The translations under genes were made by a program, and so were the position numbers. A stretch of 64,000 bases of DNA from Bryum argenteum (lineage: Eukaryota > Streptophyta > Bryopsida > Bryales > Bryaceae), in contig CM073322.1 in NCBI GenBank assembly GCA_037043015.1, positions 31,367,864 to 31,431,863 on the forward strand, given 5' to 3'. Shown here piece after piece: positions 1-10,579 of the stretch (position 1 is its first letter; each line of letters starts with the position of its first letter). A model generated the notes under the pieces. It worked only from the letters and a program-made list of their open reading frames with translations, had not been told where the DNA came from and searched no databases.

Positions 1-1160
1 TTAGTAGAAATCTGTTTTTGCAGTGAACTGAAATGCAACAAATCATCATGCATGGGCTCTGTAGAGTTCCACCTTACACCCATGCTCCTACGTCATGTGC
101 ATATAAGGTAGAGGCACCTATAACCGACCAGTTAAGGATTTTTAGCATATGATATTAAGGTATATATTTTTTTTAGTATTTTTCATGTGTGCAAACATAA
201 GGTTCTTGTTGAATGCAAAAAGTTTCGTGATTTTATTTGCTTTATTCAAATAGTTATAATTGTTTAAAGTGAATAGTTGCTTGGAACCTAAAGTTGAACA
301 CATGCTCAAATATAAAAAATGAGGTACATCAGTTCTTTCAAAATCTAGGAATTGGGCTTGATTGGTTATGGGTCCCCGGTCGGGAATGGGTCCCTTTACC
401 GTATGTCATAGGCCAGTTCAACGGAAATTAAATCCAGATCTTTGAAAAATCTGGAAATTTGTATTTTTAGAACATTGTATTGGTACTCTTAAGAACCGAA
501 ATTGGCGCAGAAATTGAACCGTCGAGCTGAAATAATATAATATAATATAATATAATATTAAAATATTCAACAGCAAGGTGTCGAATTGGTCTATAACATA
601 CAATCCTAACGATACAAGTAGTACCAAAGAGCATGTTATTGCTACTTCCCGTAACTTGGTAGAATGATTGATATTCTTGTACGACATTTGCACATGTTGT
701 AATAGGTACCACCTAAAACCTTGCACATCACTAATTTTTTTGTAAAGGATGAACAAAACACTTACTTTTTTAGGATAGAGATTGAAAGATTTGCATACCA
801 ATGCATTTTTTCACCTCAACCTTTAAGGGTATTCCCAACTGCCTAAAGGAACAACACTGGCTACATTTAGCCAAGCAAATGTCGTTTTCCTTTTCCAATG
901 GACTAGCTACATTGCTTGCTACCTTTGGGGGCCTACTAGAGAAACGCTTCGGACTCGCTAGATATAGCCGCTCGCCACAACCCACCTACCTATTCAACTT
1001 CCACTCAAAAGTGTTGTTTACTTGAAGTTTACTTGACTTTTGGGAGTTGATTTCTTTATTGGGAAACGTCAATATTTTTAAACTAGAAGTGCCTTTGCTG
1101 TTAGAGTGTGGTAGAAAGCAAAATGTGACATATCCTTAGCTACATTTGGCTAATTCTCTA
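1..1160. other. AT-rich intergenic DNA, no gene seen
   Basis: No open frame here resembles a known protein. A short TATAA-type microsatellite lies at about 531-558. The rest shows no terminal repeats that I could pair. Confidence 0.6.
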
Positions 1161-1164
1161 GCGA

Positions 1165-1915
1165 GGCTGTTGGGAGTGCCAGAACGTTGAAATCGACATT
1201 TTGGATTGAAGGCAAAAACTTTGGAGAGGCATAACTTCTTCCTTCAAACTTTTGAACAAAATCATTTCTAAGGGTTGGGTCCGAAATCAAGTCTACTTTT
1301 TGTAGGATAAAAATTGCACACCATACAATGGAGTATGAATTAATAGCATGCATTTTAGTAATGACAGTTTTTGTTTTTGGGTTTTCAAACACTAGGCATG
1401 TTTTACCATTGCAAGAAAATTATGTCAAATTGAAAATAGTCTTTTATGAATTTCTTTTTGATCCATATACTTCTGGCATTTCATCTGCAATGATGTTCCT
1501 ACAATGAACAAAGTGACAAAATGGATCATTTTTTAGGAACTAGATCTTTTTCATCCACCGTTCGATTTCAACTTTGTTTGTTGGGTTGGATTCTAGTTGG
1601 AGACCTAGCATATGTGGTACAAACCTCAATTTCATCCATGCTGTGACGAATACATGGCATGTTGTTTGGTGCAAGGACTTTACTTTTGCACATCCTTTCT
1701 TTTCTTAAATTTCATGCAATTTTCACTAATTATGGCAATAGGTCCATCAGTAGCATTTTCACTTCAAAGTGAAAATGATGAAATCTTGTTTTCATTTTTG
1801 AGTTTTAATCTGTTTTTGTTTTGCATCTATAAGGCCTCAAGACTCAAAATTTGACCCACATGACTTACACTAAGTCTACTACAAGATTGGACAGTTTATG
1901 TCTTAATATCTCACT
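1165..1915 (+). repeat. Dispersed repeat R1, copy 1
   Basis: This stretch is clearly homologous to 5155-5670. Shared blocks include CGACATTTTGGAT near the left end, a run around GAGTATGAATTAAT, a block around TCACTTCAAAGTGAAAATG, and a block around CTCAAAATTTGACCCACATG. A third, more eroded copy lies near 46000-46560. The copies differ by many substitutions and indels, so they are old. No protein is encoded. In copy 2 the repeat lies inside a TTAA-flanked unit, so R1 is probably the body of a TTAA-type element whose ends are lost here. Confidence 0.7.
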
Positions 1916-2103
1916 ATCATGTCCACTGATAACATTCCAAAAACAATGATATTTTGTGAGTACAAAGACCTCCAAGCATCAAGGGGTTAGGGTAAAATGA
2001 GGTACAAAGTGTTATACTAAATTTGGTCAAACCCATGCATAGTTCTTACTCATAAGAGGGTGATATCTTTGTGCATCCTAGAGATCTTGCGTAAATTTTT
2101 TAA

Positions 2104-2363
2104 GCCCTAAAGGTCCAAGAAAGTAGAAATTGCTTTTTGGAATTTCCACAAGGAGAAAATTCAGCCAGCTTTGACCATCATAATCTCAGAATTGGAAAAA
2201 AATTAACGGTTCAAATTTGACATTTGAGAAAAGGGTCAAGTTAACTTCAAGATCCTACGGTTGGATCTTCTAATCAATGCTTAGATTGAGTTTCTTTGGG
2301 CCTGAAGTAGAAGAAGGTTTTTTTTGATAATTTAAACAATTTTGTATCAAGGACCTTTAGGGG
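2104..2363. mobile_element. TTAA-flanked MITE, CCCCTAA type, 260 bp
   Basis: TTAA stands on both sides (2100-2103 and 2364-2367). The left end reads GCCCTAAAGGTCC and the inverted right end CCCCTAAAGGTCC. The interior carries the conserved core seen in other TTAA elements of this window (the CTTTGACCATCATAATCTC block). There is no ORF. TTAA duplication with CCC/GGG termini is the signature of piggyBac-type elements. The left terminal C is mutated to G. Confidence 0.65.
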
Positions 2364-2934
2364 TTAAAAAGACCTTGCTTCTAACTTACCAACAGCCTAA
2401 TGCCATAATTATCTACTTTATGGCAAGCATACTTTCCCTACCAACAACAAGAGAGGAACAATCTTCTTTCAGCTTTGGACATCATGGTCTTACAAACGGT
2501 GCAAAATATGGACTTTAAGATTTTGGATATATATACATGTACAAGTTTGATACTAGATCCACTAATAATATTCTACAAAGTTTGTCACAAATTGAAAATA
2601 GGTCGTTCTCATGGAAAAGGAGAGAATTGTGGCCATTCTAGTCTAGAAACTAATTACTTACGGAAGAAGGACATTATAGAAATTTAAGTATCAAATACGT
2701 AATTTAGAAGCAAATTGGTTTTAATTAGTTTTCAACACGAAGTTGAAAGTATTATTTGTATGAAAGTTTTTTTTCTTGCTGAAAAATTTAACTTATCAAA
2801 AACATGCATAAAACGCACATTCCATGAAATAAATACCATCGCCATTCAACACGCCGGATCAATTATTTTACACAAAAGGAAAATTGAGAATAACCAAACA
2901 ATCCCCACAATAATGTAACAATAAAAGGAGGAGG

Positions 2935-3170
2935 GCGTGAGAAATGGCGTAAACCACTTCCCACAAGAATAGTCACACTTGTCTCAGGTAGATGGGACGG
3001 GGCCGATTGATTGGTACAAATTTCCTGCCTATGTATAACACACTAGCAGCACCAAGCCATGTACATGACATTAAACGCTCAAACGGATCCACCGAGTATC
3101 GAACCCGGACCGCTAATTTGTGACTCAAACATCCCTACCAATCAACCAGGAATCATGGCTTGGCGACCAT
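2935..3170 (-). mobile_element. Candidate tRNA-derived SINE
   Basis: Read on the minus strand, about 3167 downward starts with a tRNA-like head. An A-box-like block TGGTTGATTGGTAGGG is followed by GGTCCGGGTTCGATACTC, which contains a good B box (GGTTCGATAC). The T-arm can form a 5-bp stem around the 7-base loop TTCGATA. The rest of the cloverleaf does not fold well, so this is not a functional tRNA gene. The tail to about 2935 is unrelated to tRNA. The 3' limit and target duplication were not resolved. Confidence 0.5.
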
Positions 3171-3288
3171 ACCCACGATAAAGCACAAAATATCACCTTA
3201 CACAAACCTTAGAAAGATAATATTGACTATTTCCTGGTTACTTCTGTTTCTTCTAGCTACTATAGTGTCTAATCCCAAAAGGGGTGAG

Positions 3289-3408
3289 TAGTCTTGTACC
3301 AGAGTCCTCTTGTCCGGTGGGCATTAGGACACTGGCTTGACGAACAGACACTCTAATCACGCCGGCCCTGAAAAAGGACCGGAGTTTTTATCTATCTATC
3401 TATCTATG
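3289..3408 (+). mobile_element. Possible retroposon 3' end with TATC tail
   Basis: A short GC-richer segment ends in a small hairpin (CCGGCCCT...AGGACCGG), a T run, and then four or more TATC units at about 3390-3407. A unique body ending in a short simple repeat is typical of SINE or LINE 3' ends. There is no second copy in the window to confirm it. Confidence 0.3.
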
Positions 3409-3507
3409 AAAGTTTTGAAAATGCATGGCCGGACTTTGAATATTTTGTGTGAAGCCACGTGCAAGAATTAATACAATATGTTCAAGATTATAAAATCCTT
3501 CAAACAA

Positions 3508-3864
3508 CACTACACTAAAAATTATATTTGGTGTTGGCGACACTGAACACAAACAACAACACCAATTGTCAACAAGGGTAGAATTGTAGCAGCTCTAATT
3601 GTCAAGTTCCAAGACCAATTGTGAACAATAGTAAGATTTAAAGAATTAAGAAATGAAAAAGTTGACATTTAGTGTTAGATTTTGATTTAGTGTTAGCCTT
3701 AATTATCCAACTTGCAATTTTGGTGACTAAAAGAAGGTTGCCATCAAGAAATGATGGCCCCCCCAATACACTAATTTTCCACAAGTTGATTAATAGTGTG
3801 GGAGCATGATGGTGATAAGTACACCAATTGTCATCCAACACTAAATATAATTTTTAGTGTAGTG
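3508..3864. mobile_element. CACTA-like MITE, 357 bp
   Basis: The ends are long inverted repeats. The left begins CACTACACTAAAAATTATAT and the right is its reverse complement apart from one or two changes. Flanking triplets are CAA and GAA, an imperfect 3-bp target duplication. CACTA termini with a 3-bp duplication fit the En/Spm (CACTA) superfamily. The interior has repeats of CCAATTGTCA-like blocks and no ORF. Confidence 0.7.
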
Positions 3865-4123
3865 GAAAACTGTCCTCATTACACCAAGCACTATACCAAC
3901 GAGTACACCCCATGTGGTAATTCACACTCACTTGGTATGTAAGTCGCCACTTTGGAGTGTACTCGTGTGGTGTACTAAGAACACTCCTCTACTAACTTAG
4001 TACGAGGTTTTCTTCCGATCATTGTAATGGGGAAAGTCTTAGTTATGAAAAGTTGGTACAGTAATGAGGAGTTTTTATGCATTCAATGGTAAATGCATTA
4101 GATGAAACTTTGCTCAAGATAAT

Positions 4124-4124
<1 letters not shown>

Positions 4125-4156
<32 letters not shown>

Positions 4157-4390
4157 AAACAATTAATGTATTAATCAATTGCAAGTTAATACACTAGGAA
4201 CCAGGGCACCAGAGGGCTCAACGATATTTTTGAAAATTTTCTACTATCAAGGTAAGATTATGAAGCTACTCCTGCCTAGCTCCTAGGCTACGAAGACACT
4301 CCTCCAGGGAACCCTTGCAAGAATTTGAACCATCCACTAGTGAACCATACACTAGTCTCCACTGCGTAGACCACGACCACGAACTATATT
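4125..4390 (-). mobile_element. tRNA-derived SINE with poly(A) tail
   Basis: On the minus strand the unit starts near 4385 with an A-box-like TGGTCTACGCAGTGG and a B-box-like GGTTCAAATTC. It continues through a non-tRNA body ending in ATTAATTGTTTCA, then a 31-nt poly(A) tail (T run at 4125-4155 on the plus strand). That order is the standard plant SINE structure. The tail is uninterrupted, suggesting a fairly recent insertion. Target duplications were not found. Confidence 0.6.
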
Positions 4391-5137
4391 GCATTTCTGA
4401 AGAAACCGGTGTTACCTGAGTAGAAGATTGAACTTTGTATTTCAAACCTCAGTCCCTTACTTCTGTGGTGGCTACTAGGAATGCATCCTAGAATCCTGGG
4501 AGACCTCCAAGGCCATTTTTGATGATTTTGAATTCAGAAATGGGGCCCCAAGATACTCTCGGGGCACACTCCTTGGAAATATGAACCAATACATTGAAAA
4601 CTAGGGGGGCTCCTTTACCCCCCCCCCCTCCTCCTTGGTAGCTACTACGACCGCTTACCCGTACTTCTGCCGATATATTTACATACTTAAGCCTTGGCTT
4701 TCTGAGGTTCCTGAATTTAAAAAAATCAAGCCAACTATGACCATTATGATCTCACGGATGGAGATAGAATTAACCCCTAAAGATCCTGGATACAAAATTG
4801 TTTAAATTACAAAATGATCTTTGTCTACTTCAGGTCAAAAAAACTCAATTTAAGTATTAAATAGAAGATCCAACCGGAAGATCTTGCCTTTTTTGCCTTT
4901 TTAACTACCATGTTAAATTTAAACCGCTGAATTCGCGAGATTATAATGCTCAAATTTGGCCGAAAAAACATCTTGATTTAAGGTTAACTCCACCAAGATC
5001 AATAGATCAAAAATTAGAAACTACTTCAAGAAGTGCGCACTCTTGAATATTCTCGATTACTTTTTCTTTTCTTTCGTCAACTACACTTACGGCCGATTTA
5101 AGATATTCCCTAGGTACATCAAAATACCAATTCTCCC
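4391..5137. repeat. Repeat-derived DNA with an unpaired TTAA-CCCCTAA end
   Basis: No gene is seen. At 4771-4787 TTAACCCCTAAAGATCC is an element end like that at 2100-2116. The following 200 bp is an inverted match to the interior of the 2104-2363 element, so this is part of another copy whose far end could not be found. The conserved core (GACCATTATGATCTCAC) is also present at about 4738-4757. Confidence 0.45.
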
Positions 5138-5141
5138 TTAA

Positions 5142-5748
5142 CCCTTAAGCGGGCCGAATGTCGAAAAACGACATTTTGGATGACAGAAACTTTGGAGACC
5201 CACAACTTCTTCATCCGGACTCAGTTTTGGACGAAATCACTTGGGTTGGGTCCCAAATCAAGTCTAGTTCATGTCATAAAAATCTCAGACCCATACAATG
5301 AAGTATGAATTAATGGCATGCATTTCAGTGACAGCAGCCTAGTTCTAGACATTTTTTCCTTTGTAAAATTTAGGGCAGTTTTCACCATTGCAGGGCCATA
5401 ATTTGCACAAAGAAATTTTTCTCATGGTTTTTTTTTGTTCAAGGATGCTACTGAGATGAAGGTGAACAACATTCTAATTGGTGACTTTTTCATTGCAATA
5501 AGTCTAATGGTAGCATTTTCACTTTAAAGTGAAAATGATGAAATTATGTGATCATTTTTGAGTATTAATACATTATGATCTCGCAATCTATGAAGCCTCA
5601 TGACTCAAAATTTGACCCACATGATGTTCAATATGTCTACGACAAGATTGTACGGTTGAGAATTGGATAACACACTTTTACCTCCACCTATGACAATGCT
5701 TTTGAGGATGTGTTCATTTTACTACAAATGAGTCAAACCATTTAGGGG
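5142..5748. mobile_element. TTAA-flanked element containing repeat R1
   Basis: TTAA lies at 5138-5141 and 5749-5752. The left end is CCCTTAAGCGGG and the inverted right end CCCCTAAATGG, so the terminal repeat is short and imperfect. Most of the interior is repeat R1 (copy 2, about 5155-5670). It abuts the next element and both share one TTAA. No ORF was found. An alternative reading is one larger composite element from 5142 to 6330. Confidence 0.5.
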
Positions 5749-5752
5749 TTAA

Positions 5753-6330
5753 CCTCTAACTCTCCTTGAAGCCCGAAATGGGTTTTTGCAATTCCGGGCA
5801 GCCAAGATGAAGGAGTTAGAAGTAATATTTTTGCCTAAGAGTTTTATTGAGTCCTCCTTATACTGCAAAGTGTATGTGGTAAAATCTGCAAAATCAAATT
5901 CCACTTTTTGAGTCTTCTAGGACGATCCTTGGGTTGCGAGCGGAGATTGGGCAGCTCAAAAAAGTAACTTTTTTAATTTTTTTTTTTTGAAACATGTTTG
6001 TTACTAAATCACTACTCAAATTTTGAAGTGACTCAAGTCAAAAAGTTTACCAATTTTACAAGGGCAGCCTCCAAAAATTTCAAAACCAATCTTCGCAACG
6101 CCCATAAAAACTTGGGAGACAAACTTTGGATGTTACGATCTCTCAAATGGTAAACATTCAAGGGTCAATTTTTTGAACAATAATCAAGCATGGTCTTAGG
6201 TACAAGATCTTACGGTTGGAAGTTTTAAAAAAGGAAAAGAAATTGGTTCACACCCCCACGAGTGCTTAGTGGTAGAGAATCGCAGTTTTGAGGTTTCAAG
6301 CTCCCAAAACACACCAAGGAGATTTAGGGG
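5753..6330. mobile_element. TTAA-flanked element, CCCCTAA type, 578 bp
   Basis: TTAA lies at 5749-5752 and 6331-6334. The left end CCTCTAACTCTCCTTG matches the inverted right end CCCCTAAATCTCCTTG at 14 of 16 positions. The interior is shared with 6985-7545 (same orientation) and, inverted, with 43514-44440. It holds the conserved core ACTTTGGATGTTACGATCTC at about 6124-6143. There is no coding capacity. Confidence 0.65.
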
Positions 6331-6663
6331 TTAAAATCCGCAATTTCACCAATTTCAAATTCTAAACGAGAGAAGGATGGTGACAAGTTCCAAAAACGAT
6401 GCGCAAAGGTACATTCAACGCTTGAGAACAATCCGGATGCGGAAGATTCAAGGGTGCAAGTTATTCTCTTACTCGAGCGAAATGGGACGAAGATACTACA
6501 GGCGCAAAACAAGTTCCCGGGCCAGAAAGTCAGTACGTACTGCTTCAGATGTGTACTTTTTTCAGTTGTCAATGATGTTGGAGGAGGCCCAGAAGATAGT
6601 TTTTTTACAATCAACAACCCAATCACTCCTGCCATGGCTTGGTTCACATGGTGCCCTAGACCC

Positions 6664-6664
<1 letters not shown>

Positions 6665-6711
<47 letters not shown>
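6665..6711 (+). repeat. 47-nt poly(A) tract
   Basis: An uninterrupted run of 47 A residues follows CCTAGACCCC. No retroposon head could be recognised upstream, so it may be the tail of a truncated insertion or a simple slippage tract. The T run at 4125 and the A run at 7177 are similar in length. Confidence 0.8.
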
Positions 6712-6713
<2 letters not shown>

Positions 6714-6984
6714 TGTTTTTTACAGCATTCATGTGTGTTGCAAAATGACTCCCTTTCCGTTACACCTAATACCCCATACATCGTCCACCCACCATAAATA
6801 AACCGGTACCGTTGTCTCGGAGGAATGAACGAAAGCCTGTTTCGTGCTGACAAAATGCCTCCCCTCGGCAATCGAGAAAAGTGCCCAGTCTGGATCTTGA
6901 TGTATTGCTCAAATGATTAATACATCGTTTGGTCTTGAAAAAGAAATTAAAAAAAAAAAAAAGAAAAAAAAAATCTATTTCATG

Positions 6985-7173
6985 CTAATTTTATTAGAGT
7001 ATCAGATTTGCGTAAATGAAGGTGTTGATAGTATAATTTTGCATAATTTTTTTATTGGGTGCTCTTTATATTGCAAAGTTTATGTGGTAAATTTCGCGAG
7101 GCCAAAGTCCAATTGAAACCTTCCTTTAGAAATGTTTGGTTTCAAGTCTAAAATGGGCAATTTGAATTTTTAG

Positions 7174-7212
<39 letters not shown>

Positions 7213-7545
7213 TTTTTAGAATTATTTTCATAATCAAATCACTACTTGAGACCCAAATCAAAAGGTTTACCAATTTTACAATGGCAGCCTCTCAGAATTT
7301 CAATTAGAATCTTCACAATATCCAAAAAAACTTGGGAGACAAACTTTGGATGTTATGATCTCTCAAATGGTGAACATCCAAGAGTCAATCTTTGGAACAT
7401 TAACTAAAAATAGTCTTAGGTACAACTTCTTACCGTTGAAAGTCTAAAAATATAAGGAAATAAATAAATCCACACCATTGGCAGTGTATAGAGGTAGAAA
7501 ATTGCAATTGAGGTCTCAAGCTCCCAAACACACACAAGGACGTTA
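6985..7545 (+). repeat. Degraded copy of the 578-bp TTAA element
   Basis: The order of blocks follows 5753-6330: a TTTATTGGGTGCTC-like block, a TACCAATTTTACAA block, an ACTTTGGATGTTATGATCTC block and a CTCAAGCTCCCAAA block. Intact TTAA ends are not recognisable. A 34-nt A tract at 7177-7210 interrupts it. Confidence 0.6.
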
Positions 7546-7644
7546 GGAGTCAAGACCTCTTGAACTTACACAACAACCTCAAGGGGTGAAACATTTCATT
7601 ATCAACGTACAAAGATACAAAGATAGTCTTATTCTATCATATTC

Positions 7645-7765
7645 ACTATAAGAAAACCATGGTGTTTATGATCATTTGCAATGATTGTTTGTAGTCAAAA
7701 CGGTCTTGACTCTAACTAGTTTTTTAAGATGGTCACAAAAACCATGATTTTCTTTCACTTATTTC
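7645..7765. mobile_element. Short CACTA-like MITE remnant
   Basis: The left end reads CACTATAAGAAAACCATGG. The right end, inverted, reads AAGTGAAAGAAAATCATGG, an imperfect terminal repeat about 120 bp away. The left form is close to CACTA-type MITE ends common in plants. No target duplication is clear. Confidence 0.4.
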
Positions 7766-7874
7766 TCCTTATTCTGATAAACGTGGGAGCTTGTTCAACC
7801 ACTAAATGCTTGGGTACTTACACTTGATTTTTATAACTTTAATTCACATCTAGTTCTTCTTAGTTAGTAACACC

Positions 7875-7987
7875 CTAGTGGAAACATGGTCTGCGTACAC
7901 CCTACAAGTACACCCATGGTGATACATTACACCCAAGCTCGGATGTAGTGTGCCACTACGGGTGTACGCGAACCATATTTCCTATAG
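7875..7987. repeat. Small foldback element
   Basis: The left arm CTAGTGGAAACATGGTCTGC and the inverted right arm CTATAGGAAATATGGTTCGC continue into matching GTACACCC blocks, giving a strong hairpin of about 113 bp. A looser relative with CGAGTACAC...GTGTACTCG lies at about 3890-3975. It is probably a miniature transposon of unknown class. Confidence 0.45.
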
Positions 7988-8570
7988 TCACATAAATATT
8001 AAATTTGATAATAGAAGTAGAAGAAATCAAGAATGAGGTACATTGGGTGCCATGTACAATAGATCTACCATCATTACCATCAACCATAGAGACCCTAATT
8101 CTTTTTCACCAATTTTAGTGGGCAAACGAGATTTCTTCAAAAATAAAAGTTATGACTATATGGCACATGAAACCGCCACATAATGAACCAATCTTCCATA
8201 CTACGAAAGCACTTGATCGTCACATGAGCAACCTTATTTTTCGTTGACCACCGATGATGCAAGTTGAAAATTTCGTCACAATCACAATCGCAAAGAGATG
8301 ATGTTTAAGGAGCGAGGTGACATTTTGACGTAACGAGCATGGCATGGCCGGTGGTGGGAGTACTTCATGTTGAAAAACGAGCATGATTATAGACCAACGC
8401 AATAAATGAGCCTCGTAAAGATTGAAGCAATCAAATGTACACAAAAGTGTTTGAGTACTGACTTAATAAGGAGAGCGATGTCAGTAGAGCCCGGTTACTT
8501 TTTCTTTTTGAAAGTTACTTTACAGTACCCTCTAAATGATTTACGAATTTAGCACTAAGGGAGAGTTTTT

Positions 8571-9370
8571 CCATCAACTTTGAACATTGCATGTGCACTC
8601 AAAAATGATCTGATTTCAAAACCGTAAACTGCGTTGCAACCACAATGAAGACTACTATGTTTTCAATACAATCTGTACACATTCATCAATGAAAGAAGTG
8701 TAAACAATTACAAATACCGTGCACAAACAAGTGTTACCATTCTTTTGCTTCAATTTGAATGTTCATTCTAGCTTGCAAATTTGAAATGAGCTTGATTTTT
8801 TAAATTTATTTTTAAATACTATAGCTTATTTGTGCTGCATGATTTTGTTTCACTTTTGCTACAATATAGAGTGAGTTTTAAATAGTACTGGTATTTGAAG
8901 AATTTCTATCAAAGCTTGTAAATGCCCTGTCCACACCTTTACAATGCCGCACTAGAAAGTGAAGCGTTGTGTATGAAGAATTGAGTGGTAGCTCTCATGC
9001 ATCAATCACTAAGCTCAAATATGTTTACCATTCTTGCCAATTTTAAGGGATGACTTTAAGGGATGTGCTTCGCGATATCTTTTTAAAATTGCTCCACACC
9101 TCAACACAAGAGGAAAAGATACATAGCATGCATCACAAATAAGCTATATTATTTTTTAAAAAAAAATCAAGCTTTTTCCAAATTTTCAATCTAGAATGAA
9201 CATCCGAATTGAAATTAAGAATAGTAACACTTGTTTGTGCATAGTGTGTGAAGTATTTGTAATCGTTTACATCGATGAATGTGTAAAAACTGTATTGAAG
9301 ATCTAGAAATCTTCATTGCGGTTGCGACGCACTTTACGGTTTTGAAATAGGATGTTCAAAGTTGATAGGC
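8571..9370. repeat. Large foldback of about 800 bp, arms about 250-280 bp
   Basis: The left arm (about 8571-8850) and right arm (about 9125-9370) are inverted copies. Outer ends are ATCAACTTTGAACAT and its complement. Inner ends are ATAGCTTATTTGTG and its complement. The arms differ by scattered substitutions and indels, so this is an old foldback transposon or an inverted duplication. Loop 8850-9125 holds no ORF worth naming. No target duplication was seen. Confidence 0.65.
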
Positions 9371-9558
9371 CCTGCCGCGCGAGTGCCTGGCACTCGCTCC
9401 GCTCGCGCTTTCCCACACTGAGCTTTAGCCTGTCCTAGCGTCCTTGAGTCCTTTTTCTTTTTTCTAGATTTCTTGTAGTCTTGTGCCCAGGCCACTTGTG
9501 GCTGGGGATGTATATTATCTCATGCAATGAAAGTTCTTTCATTTGTGTCAAAAAAAAA
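9371..9558 (+). mobile_element. Possible truncated LINE or retroposon 3' end
   Basis: A GC-rich segment begins abruptly at the outer end of the foldback. It runs to GTGGCTGGGGATGTATAT and TGCAATGAAAGTTC, then a 9-nt A run. The arrangement resembles the 3' end of plant non-LTR retrotransposons. There is no protein match and no second copy, so this is tentative. Confidence 0.3.
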
Positions 9559-10343
9559 ATAAAATAAGCAAGCCATGGTGGTGGTGGTCACTTGCGCACA
9601 TGGAAAAGAGTGCGTGCCAAGAGTTACGGGTAGACCCACCATAGCAATTCACCTACCTTCTTGAACGGAGCCCCTCTTTGTTGGCCTCTTATGCTCATTC
9701 CAATGTTGGATTTTTCTTTAATGAATATCAAGTATGTCCATCTTTTGATGATTTTTGTTGACATTCGAGTGTGAGATTGCGTGCAATGCAAATAAATTTC
9801 AATTAGACAAGTTTTGTTCACAAGAGATCAAGAGTACCAATTTTCCTCATGAGTTGAAAATGAGCAATTAGAAACAAATACTTTGTCACCTTTTAGGATT
9901 CGTGGTGAGAGAAAGTGAAAGGAATGTTTTTAGTAGATGGGAGGGCCCTAAAGTGTTATTAAACTTGGCTTGGAATTTGAAAACATTTTGGGTCATGACC
10001 TCCTACCTTGTCCTTCAAGCTTTCACATTACAACAAACCCAAACTCTACAATTCTAATTTGTTCATTATGTTTTTTCAGTTTTTACCCCTAGAGTAGACT
10101 GCTCTACAATGACTAACCAAATAGACGCTTCTACAATTGTTGTGTAAAGTTTTTTCAAGAGGTAGTTGGTTTCGAGAAATCCAACTATAGAATCTTGTTT
10201 AGGAACCCTCCAATTAGTCTACCTACTAAGTTTTATCAATTTTGACCGTAAGGATTTTGAGATATATCAATTCAAAGTACCATGTTTTGCAAATATAGTA
10301 TTTCTTAGTGAGGTAGACTGACCCAATTCTAGGGATCTCTATA
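9559..10343. other. Intergenic DNA, nothing recognised
   Basis: No open frame, RNA gene or paired terminal repeat was recognised. Base composition is like the flanks. Confidence 0.5.
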
Positions 10344-10579
10344 AATCAGTGCTACGAGCGTTTCTTGGGGGCAAGGGAGAAAGAGCCCCCTAATTTTCAG
10401 TGTATGGGCTCATAATGCCAAGGAGTAGGCTTCTAGAGTAATTTGGGGACGCAAGTCTCATTTTTTAATCTAAAATTATCAAAAACGGTCGTCAGGGGTC
10501 CAAGTCGAAAATTCCACGGGTTGTAAAGAAAAAACCCCATTGGCTGATAGGTCTCCAAGAAACACTCGTAGCACTCATT
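10344..10579. mobile_element. TA-flanked MITE, copy 1, 236 bp
   Basis: TA flanks both ends. Terminal repeats begin AATCAGTGCTACGAGCG on the left and, inverted, AATGAGTGCTACGAGTG on the right, continuing to TTTCTTGG. TA target and short length fit Tc1/mariner (Stowaway-like) MITEs. A second copy of the same family lies at 43280-43510. Confidence 0.7.

Noticed and set aside
3055-3170. Possible genuine tRNA gene on the minus strand
   Set aside because: The T arm folds, but acceptor and anticodon arms do not. It is better read as a SINE head.
3390-3407. CRISPR-like or regulatory repeat at the TATC run
   Set aside because: It is a simple 4-nt microsatellite.
6324-6801. Open frames of 107-123 codons on both strands
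   Set aside because: They run into the 47-nt A tract, giving polylysine or polyphenylalanine, and lie in repeat DNA.
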